Assembly: GCA_002394305.1 (NCBI GenBank)
Contig: DGTM01000070.1
Location: 4,778-16,692, forward strand
Length of the DNA: 11,915 bases
Direction of reading: 5' to 3'
Source of the DNA: Prevotellaceae bacterium UBA4336
GTDB lineage: Bacteria; Bacteroidota; Bacteroidia; Bacteroidales; Bacteroidaceae
The notes beneath the pieces are model-generated. The model saw only the letters and a list, made by a program, of their open reading frames with translations, made no database searches and was not told where the DNA came from. Below, in pieces: positions 1-5,726 of this stretch. Every line of letters starts with the position of its first letter. The first letter of the stretch is position 1. Position numbers and translations under genes: made by a program.

Positions 1-97
1 AGACCCAGGCTCTTATTTCGGAAGAGCACGGCTCTTATCTCGGAAGAGCACGGCTCTTATTTCGGAAGAGCACGGCTCTTATTTCGGAAGAGCACGG
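1..97. repeat. Left 22-bp tandem repeat array
   Basis: Four contiguous 22-bp copies lie at 10-31, 32-53, 54-75 and 76-97; the only difference I see is one T-to-C change in the second copy (position 39). Bases 1-9 are the tail of a fifth copy of a variant type, the same variant that makes up the right-hand array, so the array continues beyond the window. Each unit contains CTCTT and AAGAG arms. Across every unit junction AAGAGC-acg-GCTCTT forms a perfect 6-bp stem with a 3-nt loop. There are no spacers between copies, so it is not CRISPR. The period is close to two DNA helical turns. Function unknown. Confidence 0.95.
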
Positions 98-216
98 CGT
101 GGCAAATCTGAACGAACAGCGTGCCGGGAAACAAAAAGTTACATTGTTAAATCAAATCCTCGTTCCAAATGTGGACAGAATTTACGTTCTTTGCGCCGAA
201 AACAAACATTTTCCAC

Positions 217-2790
217 ATGAAAACAGTGAAATTTTTTCGGCTGGCACTGCTGCTTTGCCTCCTCTTGCCACTGACGCCCTGCTCCAAGTCAATTGCCCAG
301 GGCTGGACCAACCCGATGGTTCTGCCCGGACTGCAGAACCGCAGCCTGGGCGACCCCTACATCATGAAGTACCGAGGCTACTACTACCTCTACGTCAGCG
401 CCGGCGACCGCAACATCTACTGCTGGCGCACGAAGGACCTCATGGAGTGGTCCGAGGCCTACATCTGCTGCACCGACGAGACGACAGCCGTGACCTATGC
501 GCCCGAAGTCATCTACTGGAACGGACGCTTCTACATGTGCACCTCGCCCCGAGGCGGCGGTCACTACCTGCTCACCAGCGACAGTCCCACCGGGCCCTTC
601 ACGCACCAGACGGGCAACCTGGGGCGCGACATCGACGGCTCGATGTTTGTGAACGACGACGGCAAATGGTACTTCTACCACGCCAACAACGGCGGCATAC
701 GCGGTTGCCTCATGCCCACACACCTCACCTTCGGCGACGATGTGGACCTCGGCTGCCGCATCTCCGGACAGTGGACCGAAGGGCCCTGCGTCTTCAAGCG
801 CAACAATCTCTTCTACCTCATCTACACCGGCAACCACGTCTGGACGAACGGCTACCGCATCGACTACGCCATGTCCTCCTCCGGACCGCTCTCCGGCTTC
901 CATCCGCAAAGCGAGCAGAACCCAATCCTCGTCGACACGGAGACGCCCACCCACAAGGCCCTGGGCCACGGCACCGCATTCGTCGGGCCCGACCTCGACA
1001 CCTATTTCTTCTGCTACCACAACCTGCAGGACAACAAGGCACGCCGCCTCCTGAACTTCGAGCGCATCGCGTGGAACGGCGACAAGCTGATGATGACCGG
1101 ACCCACCGACTGGGAACAGGACCGTCCGCTCGTGGCCGAGAACGACTACTTCGAACGCACCGACCTGGGCGACAAGTGGGAAGCGACCGGAGCCAACGGC
1201 TGGCAGACCGACGCCAAGGAGCAGACGCTCTCCTACGCCGGGGACGATGCCGCACAGGCCATCTTCCAGACAGATGCCCTCGCCGACTACACCGCCGAGT
1301 TCACCATGGCCTGCCCCGACCCCTCGAAGGGCGGACAGACCGGAGCCGTGTTCTCCTACGTGGACAAGGCCAACTACTGCCAGGCCGTCATCAACACCGC
1401 TACAAAGAAATTCGAAATCGTCATCGTAGCCGACGGCGCAGAGCAACCCAGGAAATCCTTCAGCCTGCCCGCCGACTTCGACCCTGCCTGCTGGCACTCC
1501 GTCCGCATCGAGAAGAACGGAACCCGCGTGCGTGCCTACATCGACGGCATGCGCAAGTCGCAGTTCACCCTCACCGCTGACCCCGGACGCGTGGGCTACG
1601 TCAGCCTCGGAGAGCCGTCGCGCTTCGGCTACATCGCCGTCAGTCCGTACGTCGACGGCAGCGCCTCGCTCCAGGTCAGCCAGCCCCTGCCCGGCATGAT
1701 AGCCGCCAATCTCTGTGCCGAGAAGAGCGAGTTGGTGACGACCACCACTGCCAGTATGACGGTCGGCAAGTACAACGTCATGCGCTGCGACGCGGGCGCC
1801 ACCATGACCTACAACGTCAACATCCAGCGCACCGGACGCTATAACATCGGCCTGCGCTACCGCTCCACCGTTGTGTCCCACGCCCAGCTGCTTCTTGACG
1901 GCGAGCTTTTGATGGACAACATCGAGCTGCCCAACACGCGCTCCGTCTTGAAGGTCGTGACACTCCAGGACCTCGACCTGCCGGGCGGCCGTCACGACCT
2001 GACCTTCCAACTCGTGGACGGACGCGCCTTCGTGCTGGAGTACAACATCAAGCGCGGCGTGCAGGACCCCCACCCCATGGCCGATGACTTCGACGAAGGC
2101 TTCAGCCCCGAGTGGGGCTACCGCGAGGGCAACTGGACCATCGTCGACGGACAGCTGGAATCGACGGGGCGCTACGGCAAGATGCTCATGGGCGGCTTCG
2201 ACGACATCCACCTGACGGATTACACCGTGGAGTGCGACGTCTACTACACGAACGGGCAGACCAACGGCGGACTGCTCTTCCGCACCACCAACGCCAGCAC
2301 AGGCGGAGCCGACGACAACCCCGTGCTGGGCACCGACTTCCTGCAGGGCTACGTGTTCCTCGCCAGCGGCTCCTCGTCCACCCTGGGCAAGCATAACTTC
2401 GGATGGCAAGCCCTCTCCACCGTCAGCCACAGCATCGACATCTCGAAGCCACACCACATGAAGGTGGAAGTGGAAGACGCCACCATCCGCTGCTACCTGG
2501 ACGACATGGAGAAACCCCTCATCACCTACACCGACCCCGTGCCCTTCATTACCGGACGCGCCGGCTTCCGCGCACACGACAGCGTGCTCCGCTTCGACAA
2601 TTTCCGCGTGACACCCAAGCCGAGCACCCCGACTGCCATCGAAACAGTCCCCTCGGCACAGAACAACACTCCTTCCCCCGTCCGCTGCTACAACCTGCTG
2701 GGACAGCCCATCGACGCCGCGACAGCACAGAAACAAGGCCTCTATATCCACGTTCAGAACGGGATGGGCAGAGTCATCGTCAACAGATAA
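217..2790 (+). CDS. Secreted multidomain GH43-type glycoside hydrolase with type IX-like sorting tail
   Basis: 857 residues, probably an exported furanosidase-type enzyme (arabinofuranosidase, xylosidase or arabinanase class; substrate not determinable). The start at 217 puts a signal peptide at residues 1-28 (hydrophobic core LALLLCLLLPL, then SIAQ/GW). An upstream in-frame ATG at 169 would add 16 residues before it. Residues about 29-300 form a GH43-like five-bladed propeller with the expected acidic triad: Asp46 in GDPYIM (base), Asp140 in DIDGSMF (pKa modulator) and Glu188 in TEGPCVFK (acid). HKALGHG at 246-252 is a typical late-propeller motif. Next come a LamG/concanavalin-like sandwich (about 310-490), a CBM6-like galactose-binding domain (about 500-630), a second concanavalin-like sandwich (about 640-800) and a C-terminal tail with CYNLLGQPI and GLYIHV (824-857) resembling type IX sorting domains. 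The GH43 call is firm from motifs; the accessory domains are inferred from sequence style. It is 21 bp from the next gene, so probably in one operon. No convincing promoter was found. Confidence 0.88.
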   Translation: MKTVKFFRLALLLCLLLPLTPCSKSIAQGWTNPMVLPGLQNRSLGDPYIMKYRGYYYLYVSAGDRNIYCWRTKDLMEWSEAYICCTDETTAVTYAPEVIYWNGRFYMCTSPRGGGHYLLTSDSPTGPFTHQTGNLGRDIDGSMFVNDDGKWYFYHANNGGIRGCLMPTHLTFGDDVDLGCRISGQWTEGPCVFKRNNLFYLIYTGNHVWTNGYRIDYAMSSSGPLSGFHPQSEQNPILVDTETPTHKALGHGTAFVGPDLDTYFFCYHNLQDNKARRLLNFERIAWNGDKLMMTGPTDWEQDRPLVAENDYFERTDLGDKWEATGANGWQTDAKEQTLSYAGDDAAQAIFQTDALADYTAEFTMACPDPSKGGQTGAVFSYVDKANYCQAVINTATKKFEIVIVADGAEQPRKSFSLPADFDPACWHSVRIEKNGTRVRAYIDGMRKSQFTLTADPGRVGYVSLGEPSRFGYIAVSPYVDGSASLQVSQPLPGMIAANLCAEKSELVTTTTASMTVGKYNVMRCDAGATMTYNVNIQRTGRYNIGLRYRSTVVSHAQLLLDGELLMDNIELPNTRSVLKVVTLQDLDLPGGRHDLTFQLVDGRAFVLEYNIKRGVQDPHPMADDFDEGFSPEWGYREGNWTIVDGQLESTGRYGKMLMGGFDDIHLTDYTVECDVYYTNGQTNGGLLFRTTNASTGGADDNPVLGTDFLQGYVFLASGSSSTLGKHNFGWQALSTVSHSIDISKPHHMKVEVEDATIRCYLDDMEKPLITYTDPVPFITGRAGFRAHDSVLRFDNFRVTPKPSTPTAIETVPSAQNNTPSPVRCYNLLGQPIDAATAQKQGLYIHVQNGMGRVIVNR

Positions 2791-2811
2791 CCATTTAAAC
2801 AAACAGAAATA

Positions 2812-3408
2812 ATGAAGAGAATCCTTTTTCTGTTAAGTGTAATGCTCCTTCTGTCCGCGACGGACATTCAGGCAAGATACGACCCGGAGAAACAGCCGGG
2901 CACCCTGCTCGACGGCCTGAACGCCGTGCCCGAGTGCCCCGACTACTTCGAGTGGAACGGCTGGTACTATCTGGTCTTCGGGCAGGGGCTGGACACCTAC
3001 TACGTGAAGTCGCAGAGCCCCTACGGCCCGTGGCAGTGGCCCGAGACGCAGGCCCTGAAGGAACAATGGGTGAACGTAGCCAAGACAGCCACCTTTGCCA
3101 GCGACCGGCGCATCGTGGCGGGATGGATAGCCAGCCGCTCGGACGGACGCGACTCGGGCGGCGGTGTGTTCGGCGGCAGCGTGGTGCTGCGCGAGGCATA
3201 CCAGTTGCCTAACGGCGACCTGGCGACGAAGTTCCCCGAGGAGGTCATTCCCCAGGCCGAGGCGGGTCTGGCCATACGCATCAAGCGTGCCGAAGTTGCC
3301 TTCACCTATTCCTGGGGTCTGAACCACCACCGCCTCTACGACGAAGCCTTCAGCCGCCAGAACAAGCTGAATGTGAACTTATCGTACGTTATCGATAGGG
3401 AAAGATAG
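2812..3408 (+). pseudogene. Truncated GH32-like (clan GH-J) propeller fragment with signal peptide
   Basis: 198 residues, open throughout, starting at an ATG 21 bp after the GH43 gene. Residues 1-21 are a signal peptide (MKRILFLLSVMLLLSATDIQA). PECPDYFEWNGWYYLVF (40-56) matches the ECP motif of GH32/GH68 enzymes, with Glu41 as the expected acid/base. RRIVAGWIASR and the later FGGSVVLREAYQLPNGDL resemble the last blade of that fold. The N-terminal blades, including the WMNDPNG-type segment with the nucleophile Asp, are absent: the signal peptide runs almost directly into the ECP blade. The C-terminal sandwich is also cut short. GH32 enzymes usually exceed 450 residues. I infer an internal deletion plus 3' truncation, giving a remnant unlikely to be catalytic. 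It could instead be a small, intact binding-type propeller protein. Base composition turns AT-rich in its last about 30 bases. Confidence 0.6.
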
Positions 3409-3467
3409 GGCTGCAGGTTTGGACGATAGTTACAAACACAAGTTACAGTTTTTAATCAAAAGAAACA

Positions 3468-5579
3468 ATGAAAGTAAAATACATCCTTCTGTGTCTCTGC
3501 CTGCCATTGGCTGCTTTTTCCGCGAACAAAGTCGCGAACAAGATTAACCCATTGAAGGGGTTTAGTGTTTCTGTCCCTGATACAGTCATACAGGGCAGCA
3601 GTTTTTCTGTCATATACACCCTTGAGGCAACGCACTGGCAGAAAGCGCTTGTTTCCCGGGGAGCAGGACTGAAACTGAACGACAAAACATCGAACATCCA
3701 GGAGGGGAGGCCATACTCCAGGCTAACGGTAGTGGCACGTTTCTCCACTTCGAGGGTGGGGCACATTACATTGCCCCCCATATCGGCAGAAATAGACGGG
3801 CAGGAATTCTTTTCAGAAACCAAGGAAATTTATGTCAAGCCTCATCCGCAATACGGGGAGGAAATGACACTGGCACACGAATGGCTCCAGAAGAAAGGTG
3901 CAGACAAGGATTCGCTTACGCTGAACTATACGGTGTCCGTGGGGGATTTCTTCTTTTTCTGCGACCAACGGCACAAGTGCTTCTGCCTGGTTGCTAAGAA
4001 GGACACATGGGACTGCGCAGGAGAACCAGTATGGGCTTACAGCATGGAGAGTGCCATGGATGAGGAGTCGCTCAAGAAATACATTCCATACTTCTTCATT
4101 TATTACAATGACCTGCTCGCTTCCCTGAAAAAGTCGGGGCTGAAGGCCAAGCAGTTTGCTGTTGGGGCGGAGCAAGTGCTTCCCCTGCTGGGAGAACTGA
4201 AGTGGGGACAAACCGCCCCCTATAACTCAAAACTTCCAATCAAAGACGGAGGACGTGTCCTTGTTGGTTGCGTACCGCTTGCCATGGCAATGATAATGAA
4301 ATATCATGACTGGCCGAAACAAGGCATGTCGAATGTCTATTTCGAGACCGAGGGCAGGAAATTTAACTTTGACTGCACTGAGATGAAACCACAATGGGAA
4401 CAATACAAGAATCAGTACGACAAAGAGGAAACGGCGGAATGTGCCGAGTTGTCAAATATTTTAGGTACTCTGGCCCTTATGATGAGTCCCACATATAAGG
4501 AATCTTCAACGTCAGCCAACTTGAATCACATCAAACACATCATGTGTAACAATCTGGGGTATTCTGGCCGTATGACGCGGAAAGACAAACCCTTAAACGA
4601 TGAGGCGTTCAGGCTGCTGGAACAGGAACTGGAGAGCCGCCGCCCATGTATTGTTGCAAGAAACTCCCATGCTTTCATCTGCGACGGCTACGAAGACGGG
4701 TTCTTCCATTTTAATCTGGGATGGCGAGGACATGGGAACGGATATTTCCGTGCCGTAGGAGGTAGCGCAGAGGAGAAGCTCGATACGATGTTCCATAATC
4801 TCATTATACACATTGAGCCGCAAAAATCCGAAAGCAAAAAAGAAGTTACCTTGAAAAAAGCAAATACCCTCTGCGAACTGCTGTCCGACGAAGAAAAGGA
4901 AAACCTGACATCTCTAAAAATCACCGGTCCCATTGGAAGCAATGACATTCGCCTGATACGTGCCATGGCAGGTGCTAAAGGCGACTCTCTCTATGACAGC
5001 AGGAATATGGGAACCCTCAGGAAGCTGAACCTTGCAGATGCCAGCATTGTCTCGGATGAGACACCGTATCGAACCAGAAAACCAGAAACATATTGGACCA
5101 ATTATTCTGCCAAGAGCATTGACAAATACTCCACGTCTTTCAGTGTTTCCGATGTGTTTAACTTCGAAAAAATGGACATGCAGCAGTGGTCTAAATTCAA
5201 TAAAGTTTTCGCAAAAACAGCAAGGCAAGAAGGTATGGTATATTCCCGTATAAACGATAACACATATATAGAGTCTTCATTCTGTATTAAGAATGTCATC
5301 GGAGCGCAAATGTTTGCTGGATGTTCTTCGCTATATATAATCACATTGCCATTGAACACCAAACGTATCTTGAGCTGGGCTTTTAAGGATTGTGAATCGC
5401 TTAAAACCACTGGAATACCGGCATCCGCGATTGACAACGGAAAACATGTGTTTCTGAACTGCCTGTCATTGGATAGGCTCTATGTCCCCATACGCTCCAA
5501 CCCAAATACACCCTATACATCACCTGTATTCCTCGGGGAAAACCAATCCATTGGATTTGAGGTGAAGGCAGCCCGATAA
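3468..5579 (+). CDS. Secreted C10 (streptopain-like) cysteine peptidase with BatD-like and BspA-like LRR domains
   Basis: 703 residues. Signal peptide at 1-19 (LLCLCLPLAAFSA). Residues about 31-123 resemble the BatD/oxygen-tolerance beta-sandwich (SVPDTVIQGSSFSVIYTLEA ... VGHITLPPISAEIDGQ). Residues about 130-240 look like the C10/Spi prodomain (CFCLVAKKDTW ... EPVWAYSME ... IPYFFIYYNDLL). The peptidase core runs from WGQTAPYN (246-253), through the catalytic Cys268 in VGCVPLAMAMIMKYHDWP, to His401 in SHAFICDGYEDGFFHFNLGW and GHGNGYF. The catalytic Cys and His are both present, so it is likely active after prodomain removal. Residues about 460-600 match the preamble common before BspA-like repeats (LKITGPIGSNDIRLIRAMAG, LRKLNLADASIV). 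Three 23-residue LRR_5/TpLRR-type repeats start at 611, 634 and 657, with FAGCSSL, FKDCESL and FLNCLSL cores. No type IX tail is seen. GC content is about 45% by eye against about 60% for its neighbours, suggesting separate ancestry. Substrate unknown; extracellular or cell-surface proteolysis is inferred. Confidence 0.85.
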   Translation: MKVKYILLCLCLPLAAFSANKVANKINPLKGFSVSVPDTVIQGSSFSVIYTLEATHWQKALVSRGAGLKLNDKTSNIQEGRPYSRLTVVARFSTSRVGHITLPPISAEIDGQEFFSETKEIYVKPHPQYGEEMTLAHEWLQKKGADKDSLTLNYTVSVGDFFFFCDQRHKCFCLVAKKDTWDCAGEPVWAYSMESAMDEESLKKYIPYFFIYYNDLLASLKKSGLKAKQFAVGAEQVLPLLGELKWGQTAPYNSKLPIKDGGRVLVGCVPLAMAMIMKYHDWPKQGMSNVYFETEGRKFNFDCTEMKPQWEQYKNQYDKEETAECAELSNILGTLALMMSPTYKESSTSANLNHIKHIMCNNLGYSGRMTRKDKPLNDEAFRLLEQELESRRPCIVARNSHAFICDGYEDGFFHFNLGWRGHGNGYFRAVGGSAEEKLDTMFHNLIIHIEPQKSESKKEVTLKKANTLCELLSDEEKENLTSLKITGPIGSNDIRLIRAMAGAKGDSLYDSRNMGTLRKLNLADASIVSDETPYRTRKPETYWTNYSAKSIDKYSTSFSVSDVFNFEKMDMQQWSKFNKVFAKTARQEGMVYSRINDNTYIESSFCIKNVIGAQMFAGCSSLYIITLPLNTKRILSWAFKDCESLKTTGIPASAIDNGKHVFLNCLSLDRLYVPIRSNPNTPYTSPVFLGENQSIGFEVKAAR

Positions 5580-5597
5580 AAAACGATAACACAAAAT

Positions 5598-5720
5598 AAA
5601 GGCAAAGAAAACCGACGCGGTCTCTGTGAATTGCACGAATTACACGAATGGCCTACGCCTTTGATGGTAAGGGGGCATTCGTGCAATTCGTGCAATTCGG
5701 TTTTGTGGGCTGTTGCCTTT
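5598..5720. terminator. Nested hairpin between convergent genes (possible bidirectional terminator or dispersed repeat)
   Basis: It lies between the convergent stops at 5579 and 5727. The core is a 23-bp inverted repeat, 5628-5650 with 5676-5698, with a 25-nt loop and one mismatch. That mismatch is A/C in a plus-strand transcript but G-U in a minus-strand transcript. An outer 7-bp pair (AAAACCG 5608-5614 with CGGTTTT 5698-5704) and an outermost 8-bp pair (AAAGGCAA 5598-5605 with TTGCCTTT 5713-5720) nest around it; the 7-bp pair shares base 5698 with the core. The arms are made of 9-nt units of the form ACGAATNNN. The position suits a bidirectional terminator, but the T-tracts are short (four Ts), so a dispersed intergenic repeat is an equal alternative. 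Confidence 0.6.
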
Positions 5721-5726
5721 GGCAGG

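Noticed and set aside
1..97. The repeat arrays as CRISPR
   Set aside because: The copies are directly contiguous at 22 bp with no unique spacers, and no cas genes are present.
181..193. TTTG at 190-193 as part of a promoter for the GH43 gene
   Set aside because: It lacks the TA half of the -7 box, and no -33 TTTG lies at the proper distance.
169..216. Upstream ATG at 169 as start of the GH43 protein, and a 7-bp inverted repeat (169-175 with 212-218) covering the chosen start codon
   Set aside because: Starting at 217 puts the signal peptide at the N-terminus. The 7-bp pair has a 36-nt loop and could easily be chance.
99..1580. A 493-codon plus-strand frame starting with GTG right after the left repeat array
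   Set aside because: It overlaps the GH43 gene in another frame, is Arg/His/Leu-rich without domains, and ends inside the GH43 coding region.
289..2802. An 837-codon open frame antisense to the GH43 gene
   Set aside because: Its composition (Val/Gly/Ala/His/Glu-rich) mirrors the GC-rich sense codons. The sense strand has the GH43 catalytic residues, a signal peptide and a sorting tail.
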